The notes: a model not told the origin generated them from the letters alone. Shown: positions 9,996 through 19,562, counted from the stretch's first letter. The stretch: 64,000 nucleotides of DNA from Methanosarcina sp. (GCF_028693135.1 NZ_JAQUVZ010000007.1:1-64000), one strand, 5' to 3'. Numbers and translations are program-made.

Positions 9996-10154
9996 TTTTT
10001 CCTGCATCCAACAGCCCATTACTTTACATTCGCAGCGTATTATTTTATATTCTATCTTCCCGAAACCCGCGGACCGGTGTTATATAAGTTAAAGTATTCT
10101 ACTCATAATATTTTTGTATCCAACCCTTAAACCCAGCTTAAACCCTGAGAATTC

Positions 10155-10838
10155 ATGAAACCCATAGATTACAAAACACAGATCTTGCTAACAGTTTTCG
10201 TCAGCTCTCTACTCCTCGGAAATCTCCTCGGGAGCAAGCTAATTGAGATCTTCGGAATCGTAACCTCGGTCGGCTTATTTGGATATCCGGTTACTTTTCT
10301 TATTACGGACATAGTAGAAGAGGTTAGGGGAAAAGAAGTCACAAAGATTTTCGTACACGCAGGTTTCCTTTCACTCTGTATTGCAGTCCTTTTCGTTTTT
10401 GTAAGTACAGGTCTGCCCCCCTCACCTTTGTATCCGCATAATGAAGCTTACAATTACGTTTTTTCAAATTCGCTGCGGCTCATTCTGGCAAGCATGATCG
10501 CTTTTGTTATAAGCCAGCACCATGACATCTGGGCCTTTAACTTCTGGAAGCAGAAGACAAATGGTAGACACCTCTGGCTCAGAAACAATCTTTCAACAAT
10601 TGTTTCCCAGCTGCTCGACTCTATTATTTTCATGTTTATCGCTTTCTATCGCGCAACTCCCGAACTGGGAGCAGTCCAGATCTTTTATATGATCATGCCT
10701 CTCTGGATCCTTAAAGTGATTTTTGCTCTCCTTGATACTCCTTTTGTGTATCTTGGGGTCAGGTGGCTTGCTTCTGAAAACATAAACGATGCCTCCAGTC
10801 CTGGGGAACGCAAAGAGGCAGATCCGGTTAAAGTTTAA
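10155..10838 (+). CDS. Queuosine/archaeosine precursor transporter, YhhQ (VUT) family
   Basis: 227 residues, six hydrophobic segments. Family hallmarks are the start LLLGNLLGSKLIEIFG, the FLITDIVEEVRGKE motif and the central ISQHHDIWAFNFWKQKT with NNLSTIVSQLLDS. In bacteria YhhQ imports preQ0/preQ1. In archaea the same chemistry would supply archaeosine precursor, which is inference. The basic C-terminal 20 residues are probably cytoplasmic. No tRNA-guanine transglycosylase gene lies nearby. Confidence 0.85.
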   Translation: MKPIDYKTQILLTVFVSSLLLGNLLGSKLIEIFGIVTSVGLFGYPVTFLITDIVEEVRGKEVTKIFVHAGFLSLCIAVLFVFVSTGLPPSPLYPHNEAYNYVFSNSLRLILASMIAFVISQHHDIWAFNFWKQKTNGRHLWLRNNLSTIVSQLLDSIIFMFIAFYRATPELGAVQIFYMIMPLWILKVIFALLDTPFVYLGVRWLASENINDASSPGERKEADPVKV

Positions 10839-10898
10839 AAAAAGCGCGGCTCCTGAAATAAGGTTCGATTCAGGAATGGCTCTGAAATCTATTTCTGG

Positions 10899-10940
10899 GA
10901 CTAAATACTAATGCTTATGGACTAAATACTAATGCTTATG
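10899..10940. repeat. 21-bp tandem duplication
   Basis: GACTAAATACTAATGCTTATG occurs twice in succession at 10899-10919 and 10920-10940, just before the next gene. Each copy carries an ATG; the first is closed at once by a stop. Confidence 0.9.
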
Positions 10941-10976
10941 GGCATCTCCGTCCTATACATTATGGGGATGCTAATT

Positions 10977-11621
10977 ATGGTAGAACATTCTGAGCCCGAA
11001 ATACGGAAGGTTAAGGCCGAAATCCAGGGTAATGCGGAAAATTCTGAAAAAGATTACGAAAGAAAGGCTGAAGAGCAGGGTAAATCAGGTAAAGAGATTG
11101 GTACTCAATACACAGGAGTTCCCTCCGAAGAATTCTGTATCTCCTGCCTTAATATGCCCGACGAACAGCGTAAGAACATGATTCTGGAGATCCAGCAGGT
11201 AGCTGAAAAGATTTTGAAATCCCATGGAGTTATTAAAGAACCTGATGACCTTTTAAAGGGGGAATGGTTTCTCAAACTTCAAAAACGGGGGTTTGAAAAG
11301 AAACTGGTTCTTGCAAAATCGGGAGAAGAGATCTTTATAGGTTTTTATATCTATCAGGAAGAGGCTCCTGTTCCTGATCCAAACCTTGTTTTGCTTTCTC
11401 AATACGGGCTATGGTACCCGCAAAGAATAGAGGAAAAATTTGAAGAAACCGTCGCTTCTTTCTTTACGGGGGCTTATGGGGATTACGATTTTCTCAATGT
11501 TGTCCCAGAAAACGTTGAAAAATTCCAGGCATGTCAGCGTGATTTTGTAAAAACGCTTGAAGACCAGGGCTGGGATGGGCCGGATGTGGAGGTAGTTGAT
11601 AGAATTATGCCGAAAGATTAA
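10977..11621 (+). CDS. Hypothetical protein
   Basis: About 214 residues if started at the ATG at 10977, which has GGGGAT about 8 bases upstream. The frame is open from 10932, and that longer start would lie inside a 21-bp duplication. The N-terminal third is charged and low in complexity (many Glu and Lys). It is followed by EEFCISCLNMPDEQ and a folded-looking region with YGLWYPQRIEEKFEET and a C-terminus ending in DRIMPKD. No domain recognised; probably soluble. The two cysteines CISC could bind metal but are a single pair. Confidence 0.6.
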   Translation: MVEHSEPEIRKVKAEIQGNAENSEKDYERKAEEQGKSGKEIGTQYTGVPSEEFCISCLNMPDEQRKNMILEIQQVAEKILKSHGVIKEPDDLLKGEWFLKLQKRGFEKKLVLAKSGEEIFIGFYIYQEEAPVPDPNLVLLSQYGLWYPQRIEEKFEETVASFFTGAYGDYDFLNVVPENVEKFQACQRDFVKTLEDQGWDGPDVEVVDRIMPKD

Positions 11622-11913
11622 GTTTCTGTGGACTGTCTCTCCCTAACCCCTTTCGCCTGCAGGCTCAGAGGGTTAAGGAAGGGTTTTTCTCGCCTTAGAC
11701 AGATAATATCTATTCAATTCAGAGAGTTAACTTTTTTCTTGTTAAACTCATTCCAGGATTAATTTTTCTTTTATGTTCCTTTGTTTTGACTGTTTGTTTT
11801 TCCCACAGAATATTTAAATATTGAAAGCATACGCAGTTTCAGGTACATACCCATTGATATTTCTTACTTTTATCGAGTGGCTTTTATATTAATCACTTTT
11901 CAGAAGGTTCTTT

Positions 11914-13101
11914 ATGTTTTCGATAAATTCCGATTGCATCCTATCAAAAAAATCTGAAGATATCCCCCCTTTCTATGTGATGGAAGTACTGGAAAGTGCC
12001 AAAGCTCTGGAAGCTCAGGGGATACATATAATCCACCTGGAGGTCGGAGAACCTGATTTTCCTACTGCTCCCCATATCTGTGAGGCCGCCTGTAATGCGA
12101 TTGGTCTGGGACTTACAAAGTACACTCACAGCCAGGGACTCCCTGCTCTCAGAGAGGCAATAGTTGAGGCTTATCATCAGAAGTTTGGAGTTGACTTGGA
12201 CCCTAATCAGATTATTATTACTTCCGGGACAAGCCCTGGTCTCCTGATTGTTTTTATGGCTTTGCTTGAAAAGAGGGATGAAGTAATTATGTCGAACCCT
12301 CACTACGCCTGCTATCCAAATTTCGTAAAGTATCTGGGCGGGACCCCTATTTTTGTCTATACGAGCGAGACAAACGGCTTTGTCCTTGAACCCGAAACAG
12401 TAAGGCAGTGCCTGAGTCCGAATACCAAAGCTATCCTCATTAATAGTCCCTCAAATCCCGGGGGGCATGTTATGTCTCCTGAAAGTTTGCAGGACCTTGC
12501 TGCAATAGCGGATGAAAAAGGAATTCCTATTGTTTCGGACGAAATCTACCAGGGCCTGATCTATAGCGGAGAAGAACACAGTATCCTGGAATATACTAAA
12601 AATGCCTTCGTCCTGAACGGTTTTTCCAAACTGTATGCAATGACCGGCTGGAGACTTGGCTATATTATCTGCCCTCCTGATTGTGTACGCGCGATTCAGA
12701 AAATTCACCAGAACTTCTTTATCTGCGCTAACTCCTTTGTCCAGGAAGCAGGCATTGCAGCCCTGAAAGGTTCCCAGGAACACGTTGCTGAGATGGTCCG
12801 GATTTATAATATGCGTCGCCAGTACATGCTTAAAAGGCTTCTTGGCATGGGGCTCGAAGTTCGTAGAGAGCCAATGGGGGCTTTTTATGTCCTTGCTGAT
12901 GCCCGCAAGTTCTGCAGTGATTCTCTTAAACTGAGCCGCAGGATCCTCAATAAGGCAGGCGTGGCAGTAACTCCCGGCATAGACTTCGGAAACGGGGCAG
13001 AAGGTTACCTGCGTTTTTCCTACGCTAACAGCCTTGAAAACATTGCAGAAGGCATGGACCGTCTGGAGGCTTTTCTTGAAAAAGAATTTGAAGGTGAATG
13101 A
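11914..13101 (+). CDS. Class I PLP-dependent aminotransferase (AspC-like)
   Basis: 395 residues, normal length. It has EVGEPDFPTAP near the N-terminus, TSGTSPGLL for the phosphate region, INSPSNPGG, the aspartate in VSDEIYQGL, and the PLP lysine in GFSKLYAMTGWRLGY. It transfers amino groups between amino acids and 2-oxoacids; the substrate (aspartate, or an aromatic or branched amino acid) cannot be settled by eye. ATG with AAGG upstream. The gene is isolated. Confidence 0.9.
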   Translation: MFSINSDCILSKKSEDIPPFYVMEVLESAKALEAQGIHIIHLEVGEPDFPTAPHICEAACNAIGLGLTKYTHSQGLPALREAIVEAYHQKFGVDLDPNQIIITSGTSPGLLIVFMALLEKRDEVIMSNPHYACYPNFVKYLGGTPIFVYTSETNGFVLEPETVRQCLSPNTKAILINSPSNPGGHVMSPESLQDLAAIADEKGIPIVSDEIYQGLIYSGEEHSILEYTKNAFVLNGFSKLYAMTGWRLGYIICPPDCVRAIQKIHQNFFICANSFVQEAGIAALKGSQEHVAEMVRIYNMRRQYMLKRLLGMGLEVRREPMGAFYVLADARKFCSDSLKLSRRILNKAGVAVTPGIDFGNGAEGYLRFSYANSLENIAEGMDRLEAFLEKEFEGE

Positions 13102-13172
13102 TGAGAACTTCCAGAGTCAGTTCGTTTCTGCCTATTAATTTTTCGAATTAATTTTTCAAATTAATTTTTGTA

Positions 13173-13203
13173 TGAAAGTACTCTGATTTGAAAAGTACTT
13201 TCA
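13173..13203 (+). terminator. Hairpin downstream of the aminotransferase
   Basis: TGAAAGTACT (13173-13182) pairs with AGTACTTTCA (13194-13203), about 70 bp after the aminotransferase stop. The T-run after it is short. The rest of 13204-13624 contains no gene that I can support. Confidence 0.4.
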
Positions 13204-13624
13204 TTTCTTCGTGCCTGTTATTTGAAGAATTTCATTTACTGGACTACTGTTTTCTCTAAATCTGTAACAGGTTAGACTCGGAGGTCTCTATATATAAATA
13301 TTATAAAAAAGGGTGGTCCCTGATTAATTGGTTGGTATTATTCCAAAATGACCTTAAATGACATCTCAAGTTCTTTCTTTCCACTCGACGCGCTCCGCTT
13401 GAACCCACCAGCGTACCGTAAATATAAACGAAATAAGTAGCTGTGCTGGGGCTCGCATTCCAAAATATCAACCCTGGAGCAGGGGACAACCAAAAAAAGG
13501 ATATTATCAAAAAAGGATAGATCTCGAGAGCGTCGACGAGAATGTGGATGCTGGAATTAAAAAGTATTCATACAAAACTGAGACTGTTTTCCTGAAAAAC
13601 AAAATTAAAGAAAAGAAATAAAGG

Positions 13625-13817
13625 TGGGGCTGGTGAGATTCGAACTCACGATCGACGGGTATCTCCGAACAACTGCTTTCACAGTTTTTCTGGTGAGCAT
13701 CTATCAGTGCTCCAACGGTTCCTCATTGTCCTGCCCCGTCGGGAAAGACTCGGTAGACCCGTTGTTCATCATTTATCCGCTGGAGCCCATCGCCATGCCG
13801 GGCTAGGCCACAGCCCC
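13625..13817 (-). tRNA. trpT: tRNA-Trp (CCA) with a 119-nt intron
   Basis: The 5' acceptor GGGGCTG (13817-13811) pairs with CAGCCCC before discriminator A at 13625. The T-arm GTGAGTTCGAATCTCAC is intact. The anticodon stem ATGGG/CCCGT encloses CTCCAGA with anticodon CCA. Exon 1 is 13817-13780, exon 2 is 13660-13625, and the intron 13779-13661 lies after G37, the usual archaeal position 37/38. CCA is not encoded. Confidence 0.95.
13661..13779 (-). ncRNA. Intron-borne C/D box guide RNA of pre-tRNA-Trp
   Basis: Read on the minus strand, the intron holds box C ATGATGA, a D'-like CCGA, a C'-like AATGAGGA and box D CTGA. The guide before box D, TGGAGC, pairs with the anticodon-loop GCTCCA and places C34 at the fifth base from the box. 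The guide before D', ACGGGTCT, pairs with AGACCCGT, which spans the exon junction, and places nucleotide 39 at the fifth base. This matches the established haloarchaeal system of 2'-O-methylation at 34 and 39. Confidence 0.85.
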
Positions 13818-13924
13818 TTAATGAAGGTTAACAAGGATACTGACATATCTTTTCTCTTTTAAATAGTTAACGGCAAGAAATAATGTTTTCGAGAAAATAT
13901 TTCTAAAAGATTACTATTTCTTCC

Positions 13925-14074
13925 TCAGTACATAAACAGGAAATAGATTATTCCTGCAAGGACTGCGAGCACAAATATCGTAAATGATATGTAGCCAATC
14001 AGGCGAACTGCAAAGTCATATACACTTACTTCGCCTGTCCATTTGCCTGTTCTGCGACGGTCAAAGTATTTCAT
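13925..14074 (-). CDS. Small single-pass membrane protein
   Basis: A 49-residue ORF: a basic N-terminus (MKYFDRRRTGKWTGE) followed by a long hydrophobic helix ending in IIYFLFMY. The frame is open upstream to a TAG about 16 codons before, with TTG and CTG codons and a GGGAG at plausible distance, so the true start may be up to 13 residues earlier. Basic-then-hydrophobic architecture supports a real small membrane protein. No function can be assigned. Confidence 0.5.
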   Translation of the reverse strand: MKYFDRRRTGKWTGEVSVYDFAVRLIGYISFTIFVLAVLAGIIYFLFMY

Positions 14075-14307
14075 CCATTTCTTGTCTAATTTCAAAGGTT
14101 TCAGGGCTCCCTTTTCAATTTTGTTCTATATCAGGGGTTTCACAAATAAAGTTGTTTATCTTACTTCCTGAGGTTTTGGGAAGTACGATTGCATAAAAGC
14201 CATAGAATCAAAGGAACATGAAGATCGAATTCCTGATCTGCTTGATTTCCTTATGAATACGAAAGAGGGTTAATAATGGCTTCAATTTGTTTTTAAAGCC
14301 ATGCTAA

Positions 14308-14348
14308 CAAAAAAGTAAATTGAGAGCCTTTTTTATCGGTCGGCTCTC
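14308..14348 (-). terminator. Hairpin downstream of rubrerythrin
   Basis: GAGAGCC (14322-14328) pairs with GGCTCTC (14342-14348). On the minus strand the stem is followed after 7 bases by a T-run. A stretch at about 14188-14273 (+ strand) has a short open end (IPDLLDFLMNTKEG) that may be a gene scrap. Confidence 0.4.
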
Positions 14349-14396
14349 GCTGTGTGCCGATGCCTGTTAGAAAAGTTATTGTCTTAATAGCGATTT

Positions 14397-14888
14397 TTAG
14401 TCAATTTTATTGAACTTGGATGCAGGTGCCCCACAAATTGGACAGTTTCCTTCAGGTTCACCTTCCATAGTATGTCCGCAGACACTGCAAACGTAATAAT
14501 CAACCTCTTTATTATTTCCAATTTCTGCCAGGGCTTTTTCATATAGGCTAGCATGGATCCTTTCTACTTTATTTGCCACTTCAAAGCTCCAGAGAGCCCT
14601 GTTGTCCCCCTCTTTCTTTGCCTCCTCTATAAACTCGGGATACATTGTCTCAAATTCGTATGTTTCGCCGTTAACTGCCTCTTTCAAGTTGTCCATTGTG
14701 GTTCCAATTCCACCCATACGCTGAAGGTGATTGAAAGCATGGACTGTTTCTGCAGCAGCAGCGGCTCTAAAGAGTTTAGCTATCTGATGATACCCTTCTT
14801 CATCTGCTTTTTTCGCAAAGGCTAGGTATGTCCTGTTTGCCATCGATTCGCCGGTAAATGCAGCTTTAAGATTATCCTTAGAACTCAT
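14397..14888 (-). CDS. rbr: Rubrerythrin
   Basis: 163 residues. A ferritin-like four-helix domain carries the diiron ligands (FTGESMANRTYLAFAKKADEEG, then AAAAETVHAFNH, and EVANKVERIHASLYE). A C-terminal rubredoxin-like domain follows, with CSVCGHTMEG and CPICGAP. Rubrerythrins reduce hydrogen peroxide with electrons from the rubredoxin centre and protect strict anaerobes. Full length. GGGGA precedes the ATG. Confidence 0.95.
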   Translation of the reverse strand: MSSKDNLKAAFTGESMANRTYLAFAKKADEEGYHQIAKLFRAAAAAETVHAFNHLQRMGGIGTTMDNLKEAVNGETYEFETMYPEFIEEAKKEGDNRALWSFEVANKVERIHASLYEKALAEIGNNKEVDYYVCSVCGHTMEGEPEGNCPICGAPASKFNKID

Positions 14889-15247
14889 GTATATCTCCCC
14901 TTAATTTGAAATCTTTTTTCACCCTATTTACTGTCATACATATTATTCTTAACGCCCATAATGTCTAACCTTAAAATAGGCTGCACTTTCTGGAACATCT
15001 TTACTTTAAAGGAGAGGAGCAGGCAGGTTTGTGGAAGCGCTTATTTTTTAATTCTTGAAACGGTTCCAGGTTAAGGAAAGTATTTATTCTGGCTGGCAGG
15101 CAAGGGCCCCGTGCAGCACAGGAAGAGAAAACTGAAAAATTTCCCAGGGGATTTCTGGATGGATTAACAAATAACAAATTAATCCGAAAACACCTGTTTT
15201 TCTAATTCTAAAAATAGGTTTTAATCGATTTTTTAATCCGAAATTTA

Positions 15248-15331
15248 CGCCCAGGGCAGGATTCGAACCTGCGCTCTCCCAAAGAAGAAACGGTTTTCGA
15301 GACCGTCGCCCTACCGCTAGACTACCTGGGC
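15248..15331 (-). tRNA. tRNA-Ser (CGA)
   Basis: Acceptor GCCCAGG (15331-15325) pairs with CCTGGGC before discriminator G at 15248. The anticodon arm ACGGT-CTCGAAA-ACCGT gives anticodon CGA. A long variable arm and the T-arm GCAGGTTCGAATCCTGC complete a class II tRNA of 84 nt. No intron and no encoded CCA. Confidence 0.95.
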
Positions 15332-15366
15332 ATTTTGCCTTAAGAACGTTTTAGATTAGCCTTAAG

Positions 15367-15460
15367 TTAGCTTAAATGTTAGATTAATGTTAGCTTAAAT
15401 GTTAGATTAATGTTAGATTAATGTTAGCTTAAATGTTAGATTAATGTTAGCTTAAAAGTT
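15367..15460. repeat. Interleaved 11/12-bp repeat array
   Basis: Eight units built from TTAGCTTAAATG and TTAGATTAATG alternate between tRNA-Ser and endoQ. The order is not strictly regular, which points to repeated slippage. Confidence 0.85.
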
Positions 15461-15574
15461 AAATGGATTTTAAGTAATGGGGAAGTTTCCGGGCTGTGCC
15501 CGACGTTTCTGGTGCAGAGTTAAGTGAATACACTTTCTATCTTATATATTTTCTTCTCCGCGGGCTCCAGAATT

Positions 15575-16978
15575 TTAAAAATCAAAAAGTGACCTCTGAC
15601 CTGCAGGCTTTTCTGGATTTTCTTCCTCTGGTTCCTTTGTTCCTGTTCCTGCTGTTTTTTCTCTCTCAGTTTCTACTGTTTCGACCGATTTTTTTATTTC
15701 AAGGTCCGAAAAAGATATCTGAGTTCTGGGCTTCCCAGTCTCTCTTTTTGTTATTTTTGAGGATTTTTTCTTTTCTTCCACTCTTTTTTCTGCAGGTCCA
15801 GGCTTTTCTGCTTTCAGGGATCCGGGCAGTTCGAGCCAGCCGTACTGGCCGCCTCCGCCGGGGTGGATTATAACATCGCCTTTCCTGAAGGCAAGAATTG
15901 CGCTTACTACCCTGTCATCCACGATTTTCAGAGCTTCAGGTTCTGCATAGATAAGGGCTTCAACCTCGTTTCCGAAATGCTTGACAATGGTTTCCCAGGC
16001 AGTCTTTACTCCTTTTGTCTGGACGCTTGCGTGGCCGAGTGCCATCTGTATGATCTCTGCAAGAGGAATCAGGTGAAGATAAGGAGGGCGGTAGTCAGGA
16101 TGTTCTGGCTCTTCAAAATCTGCAAGTTCATTGACCCGGTCAGCCACTCCTTTTTTAATAATGCCCCTGCATATAGGGCAGCGCCATCGGCTGGCTTCGG
16201 CTTCCGGCAGCGAATACTGAGTAAAGCATTTGATGCATGCAGATCGGTTGTACTTTCCTTCTTCAGGGAAAAAACCGACGTTCAGAGTAGCCCCGTATCC
16301 CTGCTCCCTGAGAATGGCTTTTTTGATGCCCTCAAAAGTGATGTCCGGAACATTGAATTGAGTAAATTCCCTTGCCAGTTTGTTGGTATAAGGGGAATGG
16401 GCATCAGAGTTTGTAAGAAAGGTTAGTCGGTGCAGTTCCTCAATCCTATCCGCGTAATTACTGTCTGCACTCAGGCCAAGTTCTACAAAAGAAATGTAAT
16501 CTGTCATATCGCCATAGCAGCTTTCCAGGCTGTCGTGGTAGCCATAAAGAGCAGTCCACGGTGTGAAAGCATGACATGGGCCGATAAGAGCTCCAAGGTC
16601 TTTTGCAATCTCTGCAATTTCACAGCCATCCAGCTTAACTGATGGGCGCCCATCTGCTTCAAGGTTTCCGAAAGGGGCAATTCTTTCTGCCAGCTCTTCG
16701 GCTTTTGAAATAGAAGGTAAAATAAGAAGGTGGTGTACCCGGTCTATATCCTCAATCTCGGTAGTAGGGATAAAAATTGTATTTCCTATCCGGATTTCTT
16801 CGTCTGAAATAGCTATTTTTTTAATCTCTTCCAGCCACTTCGGATGAGTACAGTCCCCTGTACCGATAAGCTCCATCCCTTTTTTTGAGGCTTCACTCGC
16901 AATTGTGGGTAGTTCCATTTTCCTGGAACAAGCCATCGAATACTTCGAGTGGAGATGGAGGTCTGCATTGACTTTCAT
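15575..16978 (-). CDS. endoQ: DNA repair endonuclease EndoQ with C-terminal PIP box
   Basis: 467 residues. The N-terminal PHP phosphoesterase domain has ADLHLHSKYS, GTGDCTHP, PTTEIED, GPCHAFTPW and TNSDAHSPY metal-ligand motifs. A zinc finger follows (ACIKCFTQY, CPICRGI), then a helical domain ending with GDVIIHPGGGGQYG. EndoQ cuts DNA 5' of deaminated bases (uracil, hypoxanthine) and abasic sites. After about 60 low-complexity residues rich in Lys and Glu, the protein ends in QRSLFDF (461-467), a textbook PCNA-interaction motif. The gene is single, with the terminal tail longer than in Thermococcales enzymes. Confidence 0.9.
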   Translation of the reverse strand: MKVNADLHLHSKYSMACSRKMELPTIASEASKKGMELIGTGDCTHPKWLEEIKKIAISDEEIRIGNTIFIPTTEIEDIDRVHHLLILPSISKAEELAERIAPFGNLEADGRPSVKLDGCEIAEIAKDLGALIGPCHAFTPWTALYGYHDSLESCYGDMTDYISFVELGLSADSNYADRIEELHRLTFLTNSDAHSPYTNKLAREFTQFNVPDITFEGIKKAILREQGYGATLNVGFFPEEGKYNRSACIKCFTQYSLPEAEASRWRCPICRGIIKKGVADRVNELADFEEPEHPDYRPPYLHLIPLAEIIQMALGHASVQTKGVKTAWETIVKHFGNEVEALIYAEPEALKIVDDRVVSAILAFRKGDVIIHPGGGGQYGWLELPGSLKAEKPGPAEKRVEEKKKSSKITKRETGKPRTQISFSDLEIKKSVETVETEREKTAGTGTKEPEEENPEKPAGQRSLFDF

Positions 16979-17126
16979 AATCCTTCAGCAGGAAACCCCT
17001 GAGTCTTTAGCTAAGGGGAGGAATGCGTCAACTTCCCTATCCTGCTCTATTGAATTCGTTTTTTTATCTATGTAATGAGGGCGAATAAACCACCCTCCTT
17101 CTACCTGGAATTTTTTTTCTGTGTAT

Positions 17127-17897
17127 TTATCCTATGTAGCGCAGGTCTTCGTCCGTGGGTTTAACTTCAGGGAAGTTCTGCTGATCTTCTTTTTCTTTCA
17201 ACTTTTCGAGGATATTCTCCATTTCCTCTGCTTTTTTCTTAAGGGAGTCTGTGTTTACCTCGATCCCGAATATATTGCACAGCACCTTCAAAAGAGACTG
17301 GGCACTTTTTGGATCCATCAGGTATCCTGGTGTCATTCCCATAAGGCAGGCGGCATCTATGCTCCTCATCCCGCTGAAAGCCACAAGCAGGCCGGATGCA
17401 CCTACGATTCCTCCGCTTGGCTCCGATTCCCTGAACTCGATCCCGTATTTCTTAAGCTCTTCGATCAGTTCCGTGCTGTTGGCAACCCCAAGGACTGTCT
17501 CTTCATAGGTGAGTTTGCCTGTTGGGTAGCCTCCGAGGGTGTATATCCTGGATACTTTTAGTTCCTCTGCAATGTCCAGATAAAGAGAGCAGAGTTCGTA
17601 ATGTCCCTGTGAAGTAGTGCTCTGGTGGTCCCCTACAAGAAAAAGAACATCATTTTCGTTTGCTTTCCCCTGGTATATGGTGTTGCTTACCGGACGAACC
17701 GTGCAATCTTTATTGATAAGGACCTGGGGTGGAAAATGTGGAGAATAAACCTCCATAATCTTCTCAGCCTCAAGTTCGTCTACCAGATGTTCTGCCACCA
17801 GCTTGCCAACAAGCCCCACACCAGGAAGTCCGACTATCAGTATGGGGTTTTTGAGCTCAAGGTTTTCTTTCAGGCGGACAAGTGTACTTTGCTGCAT
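17127..17897 (-). CDS. PAC2-family protein (proteasome assembly chaperone-like)
   Basis: 256 residues from the ATG at 17897 (AAGGAT upstream); a longer open frame to 17996 would overlap the Nop10 gene and lacks support. PAC2/COG2047 features are NPILIVGLPGVGLVGKLVAEHL, FLVGDHQ, YTLGGYPTGK, ASGLLVAFSG and CLMGMTPGY. The C-terminal 40 residues are a charged coiled coil. Archaeal PAC2-like proteins are related to eukaryotic proteasome assembly chaperones; the role here is unproven. Last gene of the L44e operon, 10 bp after nop10. Confidence 0.85.
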   Translation of the reverse strand: MQQSTLVRLKENLELKNPILIVGLPGVGLVGKLVAEHLVDELEAEKIMEVYSPHFPPQVLINKDCTVRPVSNTIYQGKANENDVLFLVGDHQSTTSQGHYELCSLYLDIAEELKVSRIYTLGGYPTGKLTYEETVLGVANSTELIEELKKYGIEFRESEPSGGIVGASGLLVAFSGMRSIDAACLMGMTPGYLMDPKSAQSLLKVLCNIFGIEVNTDSLKKKAEEMENILEKLKEKEDQQNFPEVKPTDEDLRYIG

Positions 17898-17907
17898 AAA
17901 AAATCCC

Positions 17908-18063
17908 TTATCCTTTCTTTGCGAGTCTTCGGTACTTACCGTAAGGGTCCTTAGGAGAAAAGCGAGCCGGGATAGCGGGTAAGACTTCTCCCCCACAAGC
18001 CGGGCATTTTTCCCTCAAAGTGTACCTGCCGCAATTTTTACATTTGCGGATCTTTTGTCCCAA
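17908..18063 (-). CDS. nop10: Ribosome biogenesis protein Nop10
   Basis: 51 residues starting at a TTG right after the aIF2-alpha stop (7-bp gap). The sequence has the Nop10 pattern: GQKIRKCKNCGRYTL, a second pair CPACGG, then PARFSPKDPYGKYRRLAKK. Nop10 is the small zinc-binding subunit of H/ACA RNPs (with Cbf5, Gar1, L7Ae) that make pseudouridine in rRNA. GGCGTGAT at the stop of the upstream gene serves as ribosome-binding site. Easily missed because it is short and lacks ATG. Confidence 0.92.
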   Translation of the reverse strand: MGQKIRKCKNCGRYTLREKCPACGGEVLPAIPARFSPKDPYGKYRRLAKKG

Positions 18064-18069
18064 AGGTTA

Positions 18070-18882
18070 TCACGCCTTTGCCGATTCAATATGCCGTTTG
18101 AAAATCCCATGTCCGCCAAGTTTAGCAATGGTGTCCACTGCTGTCTGAGCGGATTTTTTAAGGACTGATTCGGCTTTCTTATAGTCAGGAGCTATTACCT
18201 TGATTCTATATCTCGGAGCCCCTGTGTAACTTACTTCGAGCTTGATATCTTCTCCATCAACATCACTGATGGAATTTGCAGCATGAAGGGATTGTTTTAT
18301 GATCTCTATGCCGTTTGGAAGATCGCAGGTCAGATCCACATACCCTGCGATATCCACAAAGGGTAGTTTGATATTTTCTCCTGCGATTTTGATTATGCTC
18401 TGTAAGTATTTCTTGTTGACTTTGAGCCCTTTAAAGGCGTTTTCCCCTTCGACAGCTGCTTCTTCGAAGGCAGAGTATGCACTTCCAAACTCTTCTACAA
18501 GTTTCTCATGCAGAGCCTGCAGGCCACTTTCATCGCCCTCGCTCTCGGTCTCTTCGGCCACGAACTGGAGCCACTTGGTGGCTTTCTGCTCATTCTTCCA
18601 GTCCTGAATCTTGGCCCGACGCTGGTGCTCATTTACGTCTTTCAACGAAAGGTCAATGTGGCCGCGGGAAGGGTCCACGTTCAGAACCTTGCAGACAATC
18701 TTCTGTCCTTCCCTTACGTAGTCCCTGACGTACTTGACCCAGCCTGCTTTTATTTCGGAGATATGGATGAAGCCTTCCCTTCCTCCGAATTCCTCAAGCT
18801 CGACGTAGGCTCCGAAATCAGTTACATTCTTCACCGTACAGACAACAAATTCTCCGATTTCAGGCCAGTTATCGTTTCCCAT
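18070..18882 (-). CDS. Translation initiation factor aIF2, alpha subunit
   Basis: 270 residues from the ATG at 18882 (in-frame GTG at 18891 is possible). The N-terminal S1-type OB fold has GEFVVCTVKNVTDFGAYVELEEFGGREGFIHISEI. It is followed by the helical domain (VNEHQRRAKIQDWKNEQKA) and the C-terminal alpha-beta domain that binds the gamma subunit. With aIF2 beta and gamma it brings initiator Met-tRNA to the small subunit. Between S27e and Nop10 in the conserved archaeal translation cluster. Confidence 0.95.
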   Translation of the reverse strand: MGNDNWPEIGEFVVCTVKNVTDFGAYVELEEFGGREGFIHISEIKAGWVKYVRDYVREGQKIVCKVLNVDPSRGHIDLSLKDVNEHQRRAKIQDWKNEQKATKWLQFVAEETESEGDESGLQALHEKLVEEFGSAYSAFEEAAVEGENAFKGLKVNKKYLQSIIKIAGENIKLPFVDIAGYVDLTCDLPNGIEIIKQSLHAANSISDVDGEDIKLEVSYTGAPRYRIKVIAPDYKKAESVLKKSAQTAVDTIAKLGGHGIFKRHIESAKA

Positions 18883-18954
18883 TCGTACCACTTCTCAATT
18901 TTTGTTCTCTATTATTCTATACTCTATTTCTGTTCAGTGCTTTTCCTGATCCAG

Positions 18955-19431
<477 letters not shown>

Positions 19432-19562
19432 TTACACCTTTTTTGATGATTATTGGTATTTCTGTTGTGTCCATTCCAGCTTTTGTGGAAAAGCACTGTT
19501 AAATATATTTATTGAATATACGTATGGCGTTACGTATGGCATTTTATTCCTGGGAATCTATT

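Noticed and set aside
17898-17996. 33-residue N-terminal extension of the PAC2 protein
   Set aside because: It overlaps the nop10 coding sequence, and the ATG at 17897 has its own ribosome-binding site.
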